Shown in pieces: positions 26,578 through 35,274 of a stretch of 64,000 nt of DNA; the first letter of the stretch is position 1, and every line of letters starts with the position of its first letter. The notes under the pieces were generated by a model, which was not told where the DNA came from, did not search any database, and worked only from the letters and a program-made list of their open reading frames with translations. Source of the DNA: Ahrensia sp. R2A130 (GTDB taxonomy: Bacteria > Pseudomonadota > Alphaproteobacteria > Rhizobiales > Rhizobiaceae); contig NZ_AEEB01000022.1 in the NCBI RefSeq assembly GCF_000179775.1, positions 62,001 through 126,000 of the forward strand. The letters run 5' to 3'. Both the position numbers and the translations under genes were made by a program.

Positions 26578-27759
26578 TTACGGCCTCTCGCTCTCTACTG
26601 CGTAGTGGGCCAGAAAGTCGCGGTCCGGGTCAACCCCGATTCCGGGCTTGTTCAACACTGCTACCGTACCTTTTTCGGCCGCCACCTGTTTTTGAATGTG
26701 CAGCGGTTCTTCCAGCAACTCATCGCGGAAGGCGTTGTGCGTAGTGTCGAACTCCAGCCACGGCTCAGACGGAAAAAGCCCACCCGGCATCGGCTCAAGT
26801 GCCGCGACCAGATGAATGTTGGTGGCCACCGCCACGGCTGATCCCCAGACATGGTTCATCACCGGCACCATGTTCGCCTGACACAGCGCCAAAACCTTCA
26901 GATATTCAGATATTCCGCCCAGCGCGCAAACTTCCGGTTGCGCCAGTGAAAGGCCTTTCGAGGCCAGCAAATCACGCCAACCAAAGCGCGTGAACTCAGC
27001 CTCACCACCGGCGATGCGCGTGGTCAACCGTTCACGCAAAAAGCGGTACCCGTCGTGATCTTCCGGCGCGACAGGCTCCTCGAACCAAAACGCATTCAGC
27101 TCATCCAGCGCTTGGCCGACATGCAGCGCATCGCCCGCAGTGTAGCAATGGTTGGCATCCACCATCAACGGGAAATCATCGCCAACCCCTTCGCGGACGG
27201 CTTGTGCAAGGCGAATGTCAGCGCGCAGCCCAAGCCCGACCTTCATTTTGGTGGCGTGAAAACCGGCGTCTCGTATCACCTGCGCTTCATCTTTGAAGCG
27301 GGCAACGTGATCGTCCGTGCTCTCACGCTTCAACATCATGCCGTAGCCATAAACGCCAACACGGTCGCGCTGCTTGCCGCCGATCATCGCGTGAAGCGGC
27401 AGTCCGGCTATCTTTCCGGCAATATCCCACAGGGCGATATCGACACCGGACAGCGCCTGCATCGGCATGCCCTTCTGGCCGTGGTCGCGCAGCAGATTGT
27501 AAACTTGGTGCCAGCAAGCGGATCGTTCCAGCGGATCTCGCCCGATCAACATCGGAGCAATCACCTGCTCGACGATGGTGCGGTTGACCAGTGCGACACC
27601 GCCGGGACCGAAACACTCGCCCCATCCTGTCACACCTTCATCGGTGGAAACCTCCACCAGATGCGCGGTACGGCGGGTGTAATATTGTTGCGAATACCCC
27701 AACTCGCCATCGGGCAGATCGTAAGCAAGCACATGGCTTTTGATGGCGGTAATCTTCAT
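26578..27759 (-). CDS. Mandelate racemase/muconate lactonizing enzyme family (enolase superfamily)
   Basis: A 393-residue enzyme with a capping domain (1-125) and a barrel. The barrel shows the mandelate-racemase subgroup residues: the KxK motif in ATKMKVG near 172, metal ligands in VDANH near 198, FEEPV near 224 and GGEAE near 249, and the general-base His in NHVWGS near 299. Members abstract the proton alpha to a carboxylate, and most with this set are acid-sugar dehydratases or racemases. The adjacent TRAP transporter and UxaA-type dehydratase fit that role. The ATG at 27759 was chosen; an in-frame start at 27807 would run through the terminator of the upstream gene. Confidence 0.9.
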   Translation of the reverse strand: MKITAIKSHVLAYDLPDGELGYSQQYYTRRTAHLVEVSTDEGVTGWGECFGPGGVALVNRTIVEQVIAPMLIGRDPLERSACWHQVYNLLRDHGQKGMPMQALSGVDIALWDIAGKIAGLPLHAMIGGKQRDRVGVYGYGMMLKRESTDDHVARFKDEAQVIRDAGFHATKMKVGLGLRADIRLAQAVREGVGDDFPLMVDANHCYTAGDALHVGQALDELNAFWFEEPVAPEDHDGYRFLRERLTTRIAGGEAEFTRFGWRDLLASKGLSLAQPEVCALGGISEYLKVLALCQANMVPVMNHVWGSAVAVATNIHLVAALEPMPGGLFPSEPWLEFDTTHNAFRDELLEEPLHIQKQVAAEKGTVAVLNKPGIGVDPDRDFLAHYAVESERP

Positions 27760-27769
27760 TTCAGTTTCC

Positions 27770-27799
27770 AAAAAAAAGGGCGGCCCCGAAGGACCGCCC
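27770..27799 (-). terminator. Rho-independent terminator after the TRAP binding-protein gene
   Basis: GGGCGGTCC-TTCG-GGGCCGCCC is a 9-bp stem (one G-T wobble) closed by a TTCG tetraloop and followed by eight T on the minus strand. It lies 22 bp after the binding-protein stop and just before the enolase-superfamily start, so part of the transcription should stop here, favouring the binding protein. Confidence 0.92.
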
Positions 27800-27821
27800 G
27801 ATTTCATTCAAAGCGCAGGGT

Positions 27822-28856
27822 TTACTCTTTCACGAGGCCCAGCTGCTTCAGGTAAGCGATGTGGCTTGCGACAAGCTCTTTCGCTTCCGGTGTGGTGGCG
27901 AATTCAGGCCATGTTGCCTGTGCTGCATCACGGAAAGTCTGCAGGTCTTCAGCAGACCAAGCCGAAATCGTCACGCCATCGGCTGTCAGTTTAGCAACAG
28001 CTTCCGCGTTTTCTTTTTCAAAGATCAAAGCCGACTTCAAAGCAATGTCGGAAACGGCGGTGGACATAATGGCCTGATGGTGAGCGGGCATCGCGTCCCA
28101 GACAGCTTTGTTGCACGCCAGGTGGTCGGAAGGCATGGAATGGAAGCCGGGGAAGTTAGCGTATTTCGCGATGTCGTAGAGACCCAGACCAACGTTGTTG
28201 GCCAGACCCGAAGCATCAGCACCATCAATGATACCGGACTCAAGCGCGGTGAAGATTTCGGTGAAATCCATCACGATTGGCTTGGCGCCAAGCTTTTCAA
28301 AAATCTTCGTTTCCATGCCTGGAGGGGAACGGAACTTCCAGTCTTTCAGATCAGCAATGCCAGCGATTGGCTTGGTGGAAGCGAAGCTTTCCTGACCGTA
28401 AACAATCCAGCCGATGAGCTGCATGTCGTATTTGTTGTAAAGCTTCTGTGCCGCTTCACGACCGCCACCATAATAGAGCCATGACAACTGCTGTGCGGGG
28501 GTTGCGTAACCGCCCATGATGTCGCCGACGAACTGGAAGGCAGGGTTTTTACCTGTCTGATAACCACCACCCGTGGCATCGCAATCGAGGATGCCGGTTG
28601 CGGCAGCGTCAAAAGTTTCCACCGACTTCACAACAGCAGCGGAATAGAATGCTTCGATGGCGATTTCGCCGTTCGACATCAGTTGGATGTTTTCAAACAT
28701 CTCGGTCAGCAATTTGCCGGATGTGGTTTCAGGCGCGTAATGCGTCTGGATGCGCAGCTTGGTTTTCGCGTGGGCGTCGGCCATTGCAGTCGTTGCAGCG
28801 GCAGCGACAATCGCCGTACCCATGAGGGCAGCGGTAAGGGTTTTGAGCAGTTTCAT
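27822..28856 (-). CDS. TRAP transporter substrate-binding protein (DctP family)
   Basis: A 344-residue periplasmic binding protein with a Sec signal peptide (residues 1-27, cleaving near AMADAHA). The DctP fold is shown by TSGKLLTEMFENIQLMSNGEIAIEAFYS near 45-75, DLKDWKFRSPPGMETKIFEKLGAKPIVMDFTEIFTALESGIIDGAD (170-215, with the conserved Arg that binds the substrate carboxylate in KFRSPPG), and the FPGFH segment. It captures a carboxylate for the DctQ/DctM pair encoded downstream. A GGGAGGATCAC ribosome site precedes the ATG at 28856. A terminator follows at 27770-27799, giving a means for higher expression than the permeases. Confidence 0.93.
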   Translation of the reverse strand: MKLLKTLTAALMGTAIVAAAATTAMADAHAKTKLRIQTHYAPETTSGKLLTEMFENIQLMSNGEIAIEAFYSAAVVKSVETFDAAATGILDCDATGGGYQTGKNPAFQFVGDIMGGYATPAQQLSWLYYGGGREAAQKLYNKYDMQLIGWIVYGQESFASTKPIAGIADLKDWKFRSPPGMETKIFEKLGAKPIVMDFTEIFTALESGIIDGADASGLANNVGLGLYDIAKYANFPGFHSMPSDHLACNKAVWDAMPAHHQAIMSTAVSDIALKSALIFEKENAEAVAKLTADGVTISAWSAEDLQTFRDAAQATWPEFATTPEAKELVASHIAYLKQLGLVKE

Positions 28857-29018
28857 GTGATCCTCCCAGATCGATTAAAAGAACGTGGAGCCATTCCCAT
28901 GACAGCCCCTCCCTGTTCGACGTTGACGCTAGCAAGTGGTCTGACGTGTGACAAGGCGTCTTCCAGTGGCTCGGATAAGTGTCTTTAACGCGCTGTCCAC
29001 TCTCCCAAAATCACCGTT

Positions 29019-29720
29019 TCATAAGGGCGGAAGCGATGCGGCAAGCGCATTTACTGCTGTGTTCATCGACCAGACAGGGCGGTCGACAGCCGCAGAAATA
29101 TCTGACGCGTAGGGGGCCATGTTCGTACATTCCAGCACGATAGCGGCAATCTGCGAATCTGCTTCCACGAGCTTTTTTGCAGCGTCCACATTGTCCCGTC
29201 GCGCCTGTTCCACATCGAGTTCGGGCAGGTTGCCGAGGATGACGCGGTTGAAATGGCTTTGCGGATCGGTGCCGCCGATTGGCGTGTCCGGCGCGACACC
29301 GGCAGCACCCAGATGCGCCCGCGTCAGGCTCTTGGGTTCGATGGTGAGAATGCCCACACGGCCATCCGGCCCGCAGGTGCGCGCCACCATCGGCACCTGA
29401 AACAACGACGATGTCACCACCGGAACTGATACAGCCTCGGCCAGCGCCGCTTGCTGCAAGGTCAGAAACCCGCAGGTCGACACGATGGCCTGCGCGCCCT
29501 GCTGCTCCAGCTTTCGCGCTGCATCGATGAAAGGCCGCAGCAACCCGGGCGCACCGCGCGTCACCACCCGTTCTGGCGATGCGCCATCGACAATTTCGTA
29601 AAGGGTCGGAAAATCCCACGTCGCAGGGTTTCCGATATCGCCCAAAATGCGGGGAAAGCGCGTGTCCAGCATGATGATGCCGATTGTCGGGCCAGATTTA
29701 GAAGCAATACGATCAGGCAC
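29019..29720 (-). CDS. Aspartate/glutamate racemase-family protein
   Basis: A 233-residue cytosolic protein. Two cysteines in the family's paired catalytic positions are visible: VSTCGFLTLQQ near residue 82 and LECTNMAPY near 197. This group includes racemases (Asp, Glu, hydantoin) and arylmalonate decarboxylase-like enzymes, so the exact reaction is open. The start is a GTG at 29720; I see no strong ribosome site. The gene is divergent from the DadA-like oxidase, with a palindromic site between them (29773-29788). A racemase beside a D-amino acid-type oxidase suggests interconversion and oxidation of an amino acid or hydroxy acid, but this is inference. Confidence 0.8.
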   Translation of the reverse strand: MPDRIASKSGPTIGIIMLDTRFPRILGDIGNPATWDFPTLYEIVDGASPERVVTRGAPGLLRPFIDAARKLEQQGAQAIVSTCGFLTLQQAALAEAVSVPVVTSSLFQVPMVARTCGPDGRVGILTIEPKSLTRAHLGAAGVAPDTPIGGTDPQSHFNRVILGNLPELDVEQARRDNVDAAKKLVEADSQIAAIVLECTNMAPYASDISAAVDRPVWSMNTAVNALAASLPPL

Positions 29721-29772
29721 TTTGAACAGCCTGAGACACGGCTGGAAACTGCCTCACCCACAATACCTCGAT

Positions 29773-29788
29773 AATTTGTTGACAAATT
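29773..29788. promoter_or_regulatory. Palindromic operator candidate in the racemase/oxidase divergent region
   Basis: AATTTGT-TG-ACAAATT has perfect 7-bp arms around a 2-bp centre, a shape typical of GntR-type operators (TTGT...ACAA). It contains TTGACA, a perfect -35 hexamer for the rightward gene, although no good -10 follows at 17 bp. It sits 53 bp from each divergent start. No regulator gene is adjacent. Confidence 0.5.
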
Positions 29789-29840
29789 GTCATCGTTATT
29801 CGACGTTGCCTATCACGCGCTTGGGAGGGCACGTTATCGT

Positions 29841-31136
29841 ATGAGCCAGACTTCGCCATCACCGAAAGCCAAAATCCAGCACGTCGTCATCATCGGCGCG
29901 GGCATTGTCGGCGTATCGGCGGGCATCTGGTTGCTGCGCGCCGGTGTTAAGGTGACGGTGATCGATCCCAACGGTCCCGCTGGTGGCACATCCTACGGCA
30001 ATGCCGGTGTGCTGGCCGCGTCCTCCATCATCCCAGTCACAGCGCCGGGCTTGATGGCAACCGCGCCGAAATATCTGATGGATCCAAAAAGCCCGCTGTT
30101 CATGCGCTGGTCCTATCTGCCGAAACTCCTGCCGTTCCTCACCAAATATCTGCCCTACGCCCGCGAAGACCGCACGCGCAAAATCGCTGATGGTCTCGCC
30201 GCCGTTCTGCACGACACCGCAGACCAACACGTCGCCGTATCCAAAGGTACGGGTGCAGAAAATTATGTCGACGTGGGCGACTACTTGTTCGGCTATGACA
30301 GCGAAGCCGCGTTCCACGCCGACAAATTCTCTTGGGACATCCGCACCGACCACGGTTTCGAATTCGAGCCCATGGATGAAACTGCGATCGCTGCCTTCGA
30401 CCCCTTCATGGCAGGCCGCTTCCCTTTCGCCGTGCGCTGCCCCAACCATGGCCGCATCACCGACCCCGGCGCTTATGTGAAAGCCCTTGCTGCCCATCTG
30501 GAAAGCGAAGGTGCAACCTTCGTTTCAGAAGCGGTGAGCGATGTCGTGGTGGAAAATGGAACAGCCAAAGGCGTCACCACCGATAGTGGCACAATAGACG
30601 CTGACGCCGTGGTTCTCGCCACCGGCATCTGGTCGAAACCGCTGGCGGAGAAGCTCGGCGTCTCCGTCCCCATGGAAGCCGAGCGCGGCTACCACATGGA
30701 ATTCATCGACCCGCCCGTCATGCCCAAAGCGCCCGTTATGGTCGCATCGAAAAAATATGTTCTGACCCCGATGGGCCAAGGACAAACAAGCAGGCTTCGC
30801 TGCGCGGGCATCGTGGAATTCGGCGGCCTGTCACCGGACAAAAGCAGCGCCCCGCTCGATCTACTGCGCGAAAACACTCTCGCGCTGGTGCCGGAACTGG
30901 GCGATTGCGAAACCACCGACTGGATGGGCTTTCGCCCTTCAACTTCGGACTCGCTGCCCGTCATCGGCGCAACGCCTTCCGCATCGAACGTCTTCACCGG
31001 CTACGGCCACCAGCATGTCGGCCTCACCGCTGGCCCCAAGACGGGCCGGTGGATCGCGGGCCTCATCACCGGCGATGTTCCCAACGCGGACCTCGCCGCC
31101 TTTTCACCCACAAGGTTCAACCGGCGCGCTGCCTAA
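29841..31136 (+). CDS. FAD-dependent oxidoreductase, DadA-like
   Basis: A 431-residue flavoenzyme of the D-amino acid dehydrogenase (DAO) group. The FAD motif GAGIVGVSAGIWLLRAG is at residues 18-34, followed by the GGTSYGNAGVLAASS segment near 48-62 that marks DadA proteins, and the C-terminal GYGHQHVGLTAGPKTGRWIA motif binds the flavin. DadA enzymes oxidise D-amino acids to keto acids and pass electrons to quinone; related proteins act on hydroxyproline or other secondary amines. The ATG at 29841 has GGGAGG 12 bases upstream. The TRAP genes follow 27 bp downstream, so the imported carboxylate may be its substrate. Confidence 0.88.
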   Translation: MSQTSPSPKAKIQHVVIIGAGIVGVSAGIWLLRAGVKVTVIDPNGPAGGTSYGNAGVLAASSIIPVTAPGLMATAPKYLMDPKSPLFMRWSYLPKLLPFLTKYLPYAREDRTRKIADGLAAVLHDTADQHVAVSKGTGAENYVDVGDYLFGYDSEAAFHADKFSWDIRTDHGFEFEPMDETAIAAFDPFMAGRFPFAVRCPNHGRITDPGAYVKALAAHLESEGATFVSEAVSDVVVENGTAKGVTTDSGTIDADAVVLATGIWSKPLAEKLGVSVPMEAERGYHMEFIDPPVMPKAPVMVASKKYVLTPMGQGQTSRLRCAGIVEFGGLSPDKSSAPLDLLRENTLALVPELGDCETTDWMGFRPSTSDSLPVIGATPSASNVFTGYGHQHVGLTAGPKTGRWIAGLITGDVPNADLAAFSPTRFNRRAA

Positions 31137-31163
31137 ATTGAGCGCCACAACAGGGAGACTACC

Positions 31164-32147
31164 ATGAAACTCACCACCGCACTGCTCGCGACCACCGCGA
31201 TGGCCTTCACCGCCACCGCCGCATTGGCCGATGGCCACGCCAAGAAATGGGATATGCCGCTGGCCTATTCCGCATCCAACTTCCATTCCGAAAACGCGGC
31301 AGAATTCGCCAAATGCGTTGGCGAAAAATCTGGCGGCGCGCTGGAAATCGTCACCCATCCCGGCGGTTCGCTGTTCAAGGGCGGCGAAATCAAACGCGCC
31401 ATCCAGACCGGTCAGGCCCCAATCGGCGAACGTCTTCTGTCGGCCCACGCCAATGAAAACCCCGTCTTCGGCATCGATAGCGTTCCCTTCCTCGCCACAT
31501 CATTCGACGATAGCGTAAAACTGCACGGCATCGCCAAGGCAGAGCTGGAAAAAGCGCTCGACGAACAGAACCTCGAACTTCTGTATTCCGTGCCGTGGCC
31601 GCCACAGGGTCTCTACTTCAAAAAAGAAGTGAACTCGGTCGCCGACATGAAAGGCCTGAAATTCCGCGCCTATAACGCGGCCACCTCGCGCCTTGCAGAA
31701 CTCACCGGCATGCAGCCAACGCAGATCGAAGCTGCCGAAGTGCAGCAGGCGTTCTCGACCAACGCTGTCGAATCCATGGTGTCCTCCGGTGCCACCGGCT
31801 ACGACCGCAAGGTGTTCGAAGCCGGCGTCACCAACTACTACGAAGTCGACGCATGGCTTCCGCGCAACTCCGTCCTCGTCAACAAGGACGCCATGGCGTC
31901 GTTGAAAGACGATCAGAAAGCTGCACTTACGGAATGCGCCGCGACCGCAGAAGCCTCAGGTCTGCAGAAGTCGAAAGACTACACGCAGTTCACCTATGAC
32001 GGCCTTCGCAAAGGCGGCATGACGGTCGAACCAGCGTCCGACGGCCTCAAAACCGAACTTCAGGCCATCGGCGCAACGATGACCGAAGAGTTCCTCGCCT
32101 CGGCAGGCGACGCCGGTAAGGCCATCGTTGACGAGTTCAACAAGTAA
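31164..32147 (+). CDS. TRAP transporter substrate-binding protein (DctP family), second system
   Basis: A 327-residue periplasmic protein with a Sec signal (residues 1-23, ending ALADGHA). DctP motifs: GGSLFKGGEIKRAIQTGQAPIGE near 67-90, VADMKGLKFRAYNAATSRLAELTGMQPTQIEAAEVQQAF near 152-190 (with the conserved carboxylate-binding Arg in KFRAY), then VESMVSSGATG. Only about a third of the positions appear to match the first DctP of this window, so the two probably bind different acids. The gene follows the DadA-like oxidase and is followed by a terminator and then the DctQ and DctM genes. A GGGAG ribosome site lies about 8 bases before the start. Confidence 0.93.
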   Translation: MKLTTALLATTAMAFTATAALADGHAKKWDMPLAYSASNFHSENAAEFAKCVGEKSGGALEIVTHPGGSLFKGGEIKRAIQTGQAPIGERLLSAHANENPVFGIDSVPFLATSFDDSVKLHGIAKAELEKALDEQNLELLYSVPWPPQGLYFKKEVNSVADMKGLKFRAYNAATSRLAELTGMQPTQIEAAEVQQAFSTNAVESMVSSGATGYDRKVFEAGVTNYYEVDAWLPRNSVLVNKDAMASLKDDQKAALTECAATAEASGLQKSKDYTQFTYDGLRKGGMTVEPASDGLKTELQAIGATMTEEFLASAGDAGKAIVDEFNK

Positions 32148-32159
32148 GCAAAAGCCTGA

Positions 32160-32191
32160 AAGGGGCGGAGAGAAATCTCCGCCCTTTTTTC
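32160..32191 (+). terminator. Rho-independent terminator between TRAP binding-protein and permease genes
   Basis: GGGCGGAGA-GAAA-TCTCCGCCC gives a perfect 9-bp stem with a GAAA tetraloop and at least six T after it. It lies 15 bp past the binding-protein stop and before the DctQ start, allowing partial termination so that binding protein exceeds permease. Confidence 0.92.
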
Positions 32192-32218
32192 TTTTTGACC
32201 AAAAGCCGGACGCTCATC

Positions 32219-32773
32219 ATGCCCCCCAAAATACGTCGCGCACTCGATGCCTTATACACCGCCTGCGGAGCCATTGCGGCTGTTGCGATCATGGCTATCG
32301 TCGCCATCATTTTAACGCAGGTTGCGGCGCGGTATTTCGGCTTCGCTTTCAGGGGCGGCGCGCAATATGCGGGCTACGCCATGGCGACCGCGTCCTTCTT
32401 CGGCTTCGCCTATGCGCTGCAACACGGGGCGCATATTCGCGTGTCGCTGCTGCTGTCCGTGTTGGGCCGACACCGCTTCTGGGGTGAGGTCTGGTGCTAC
32501 GGCTTTTCCATGGTCGTCGCGATCTGGTTCGCCTACCACGCCTGCCTGTTCACGTGGCAGACCTATAAATTCAAAGACGTGAGCCAAGGGCTCGACGCGA
32601 CACCGCTATGGATACCGCAGATGGCCATGGCCATCGGTGCCGTGGTTTTTGCAATCGCCTTCATCGACAATTTCATCACCCTGCTGCTGACGGGCAAGTC
32701 CGCGATCAATGAGGGAGGGCTGGAAGAACCAGCCCCCGCCGTTGCCGATATACACGCAAAGCGGGGGAACTAA
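32219..32773 (+). CDS. TRAP transporter small permease (DctQ family), second system
   Basis: A 184-residue inner-membrane protein of normal DctQ size with four hydrophobic helices. The family segments ILTQVAARYFGFAF near 33-46, ATASFFGFAYALQHGAHIRVSLLL near 58-82, and the C-terminal WIPQMAMAIGAVVFAIAFID are present. The ATG at 32219 was chosen; the frame is open to a TTG at 32195, but that sits against the T-run of the preceding terminator. It partners with the DctM protein encoded 3 bp downstream. It differs from the enlarged DctQ at 25736, showing that two TRAP subclasses coexist here. Confidence 0.9.
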   Translation: MPPKIRRALDALYTACGAIAAVAIMAIVAIILTQVAARYFGFAFRGGAQYAGYAMATASFFGFAYALQHGAHIRVSLLLSVLGRHRFWGEVWCYGFSMVVAIWFAYHACLFTWQTYKFKDVSQGLDATPLWIPQMAMAIGAVVFAIAFIDNFITLLLTGKSAINEGGLEEPAPAVADIHAKRGN

Positions 32774-32776
32774 CTT

Positions 32777-34090
32777 ATGGACCAGCTCACCGCATCGATC
32801 ATCTTCATCACATTTCTTTTTGTCTTGCTCGGCTCCGGCGTTTGGGTGGGTCTGTCGCTCATGGGCGTTGCCTTTGTCGGCATCGAATTGATCGCCGGTC
32901 GCGCATCCGGTGGCGCGATGATCAACATCATCTGGGGCGCTTCGTCTTCTTGGACGCTAACCGCCTTGCCGCTGTTCATCTGGATGGGCGAGATCCTGTT
33001 CCGAACACGCTTGAGCGAAGATATGTTCAAAGGCTTGTCGCCCTGGCTTGGCCGTTTGCCCGGCGGCTTGGTGCACACCAACATCGTCGGCTGCACGGTC
33101 TTTGCCGCCGTCTCCGGCTCGTCTGCAGCGACCCTCACAACCGTGGGGCGCATGTCCATTCCCGAACTGCGAAAGCGCAATTATCCCGAACATCTGGTCG
33201 TCGGCACATTGGCAGGTGCGGCCACGCTGGGTCTAATGATCCCGCCCTCGCTGATGTTCATCGTCTATGGCGTCACCATCAATGAATCGATCCGCGAACT
33301 GTTCATCGCGGGCACCATCCCCGGCCTCGTGCTGGCTTGTCTCTTCATGCTGTATGTCGGCGGTTACGCGCTGATTTCCAAGAAGTGGAACCCCATCGAA
33401 GACGAGCGCATGAACATCAAGCAGAAGCTGTGGAACTCACGCTTTCTGCTGCCGGTCATCGCGCTCATCGTGGTGGTCATCGGCTCCATGTATGCCGGTA
33501 TCGCCACCGCAACTGAGGCTGCTGCCTTCGGTGTCATCGGCGCGCTGGTGTTGGCCGCAGCACAGGGTTCGTTGACGCTTTATGCCTTCAAGGAATCTCT
33601 GATGGGGGCTGTACGAACATCGGCCATGATTGCGCTCATTTTGGCCGGTGCCGCCTTCCTGTCACTCGCCATGGGTTACACAGGCCTGCCCCGGGCGCTG
33701 GCCGACACTATCGCCACGTTCGAGCTTTCCCGCTTCGAACTGCTCATGGCGTTGCTGGTGTTCTACATCGTGTTGGGCTGTTTCCTCGACGGCATCTCGT
33801 CCATCGTTCTCACCATGGCCATTGTCGAACCGATGATCCGCGATGCGGGCATCGACGTTATCTGGTTCGGTGTGTTCGTCACCGTGGTCATCGAAATGGC
33901 GCAGATCACCCCGCCCATCGGCTTCAACCTGTTCGTCATGCAGGGGCTGACCAAACACCCCATGAGCTACATCGCGAAAGCAGCCCTGCCCATGTTCCTC
34001 ATCATGGTTCTCATGGCATTCTTGCTCATCGCATTTCCCGAGATGGCAACGTGGCTGCCAGACGTGCTGCGGAATACTCCCAATGCTTAG
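32777..34090 (+). CDS. TRAP transporter large permease (DctM family), second system
   Basis: A 437-residue inner-membrane protein of standard DctM length, with about twelve helices. Family motifs are LPLFIWMGEILFRTRLSEDMFKGLSPWLGRLPGGL near residues 60-95, VSGSSAATLTTVGRMSIPEL near 112-132, AGAATLGLMIPPSLMFIVYGV near 148-168, and GCFLDGISSIVLTMAIVEPM near 334. It forms the channel for the acid bound by the protein encoded at 31164. The gene starts 3 bp after the DctQ stop. A BASS-type carrier gene follows after 19 bp. Confidence 0.93.
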   Translation: MDQLTASIIFITFLFVLLGSGVWVGLSLMGVAFVGIELIAGRASGGAMINIIWGASSSWTLTALPLFIWMGEILFRTRLSEDMFKGLSPWLGRLPGGLVHTNIVGCTVFAAVSGSSAATLTTVGRMSIPELRKRNYPEHLVVGTLAGAATLGLMIPPSLMFIVYGVTINESIRELFIAGTIPGLVLACLFMLYVGGYALISKKWNPIEDERMNIKQKLWNSRFLLPVIALIVVVIGSMYAGIATATEAAAFGVIGALVLAAAQGSLTLYAFKESLMGAVRTSAMIALILAGAAFLSLAMGYTGLPRALADTIATFELSRFELLMALLVFYIVLGCFLDGISSIVLTMAIVEPMIRDAGIDVIWFGVFVTVVIEMAQITPPIGFNLFVMQGLTKHPMSYIAKAALPMFLIMVLMAFLLIAFPEMATWLPDVLRNTPNA

Positions 34091-34109
34091 ACGGGGTGCA
34101 TAAACACGC

Positions 34110-35054
34110 ATGACGACAGTGTTGCGGGCCATTGCTGCAAGGGGAAAGATCGCCCTGCCCTTCGGCCTCGTCGTCGGCATCGCCTTTCCCGTTCTGGGCG
34201 ATGCAATCAAACCATGGCTCGGCCTAGTGGTGCTAATACTGTTGGCGCTCGCCGCCATGCGGTTGGGGCCGAAACCCGTGTTGGCCGCACGGGGCGGCGG
34301 ACGCTTGGGGCTGGTGGTTCTGCTGTATCAGGTTGCCGTGCCGCTGGCGCTGTTCGCCATCTTCGATGCCGTCGGCTGGACCGGCACTGTGCCTCTAGCC
34401 ATCGTGCTTCTGGCATCCGCCGCGTCCACCACCGCCAACATCAACATCGTGCTGCTGACGGGCCATGACCAAGCGCCTGCACTGCGCCTGTTGGTCATCG
34501 GCATGGCAATGCTGCCACTGACCTGCATTCCGGTGTTCACACTGTTGCCGGAACTCGGCTCACCCGCCGCGGTGGCGTGGGTGTCGGCAAAATTATTCAC
34601 CTATATCGTGCTGGCGACAGCGGTCGGTTTCGCACTGCGTCATCTTTTCATGCGCGAACCGGACGACGGCGACCTCGCCACCGTGGACGGTCTGTCCACC
34701 ATCATGCTTGTGGTCATCGTCGTGGGTCTCATGGGCGCGGTCAGCCCTGCGCTCCGCGACACGCCACTTCTCGTGTTGCAGATATTGGCCATAGCCACCG
34801 CCACCAGCCTCGGCCTGCAAGTGCTGGCGCTGCTGCTCTGGCGCTCGTCTGTCGGGCAAAAATTGGCGCAAGTGCATGAGGCCGTTGGATTCGCTGTCAT
34901 CGGGGGCAACCGCAACATGGCGCTTTACATCGCAGCCCTTCCGGCCTCGATCATCGACCCCATGCTGCTGTTCATCGGCTGCTATCAGATACCCATGTAT
35001 CTGACGCCGATTCTGCTCGGTCCGCTGTATAAACGGGTCGAAACGCGCCGTTGA
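34110..35054 (+). CDS. Bile acid:sodium symporter (BASS)-like transporter
   Basis: A 314-residue inner-membrane protein with nine to ten helices. The layout and motifs such as LLASAASTTANINIVLLTGHD near 107-127 and FAVIGGNRNMALYIAALP near 268-285 resemble the sodium-dependent BASS family, whose members move organic anions. No signal or soluble domain is present. It begins 19 bp after the second TRAP permease and is probably in that operon, perhaps exporting or importing a pathway intermediate. The family call is moderately sure; the substrate is unknown. Confidence 0.65.
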   Translation: MTTVLRAIAARGKIALPFGLVVGIAFPVLGDAIKPWLGLVVLILLALAAMRLGPKPVLAARGGGRLGLVVLLYQVAVPLALFAIFDAVGWTGTVPLAIVLLASAASTTANINIVLLTGHDQAPALRLLVIGMAMLPLTCIPVFTLLPELGSPAAVAWVSAKLFTYIVLATAVGFALRHLFMREPDDGDLATVDGLSTIMLVVIVVGLMGAVSPALRDTPLLVLQILAIATATSLGLQVLALLLWRSSVGQKLAQVHEAVGFAVIGGNRNMALYIAALPASIIDPMLLFIGCYQIPMYLTPILLGPLYKRVETRR

Positions 35055-35274
35055 CGCCTTAACCCATGGCGCAAACAGCATTTGTCACGCCACATTTGGC
35101 TTGTTACGGTCTTTGTGGGGCGCCTTTAGCTTCTCATTCAACTGCGTTGCGTGAGCCGGAAACGGCTTCGCCATGCACCCAACATGCAGGGGGGTATCCT
35201 GCGCCGCGCGCTTCCGCGACCTGAAGCAAAACGAGCGCTCCGCAAAGATGGGGCGTCAACGGGAGAAACAATCA

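Noticed and set aside
29773-29816. Complete sigma-70 promoter for the oxidase gene
   Set aside because: TTGACA is present, but no -10-like hexamer occurs 16-18 bp after it, so only the palindrome is reported.
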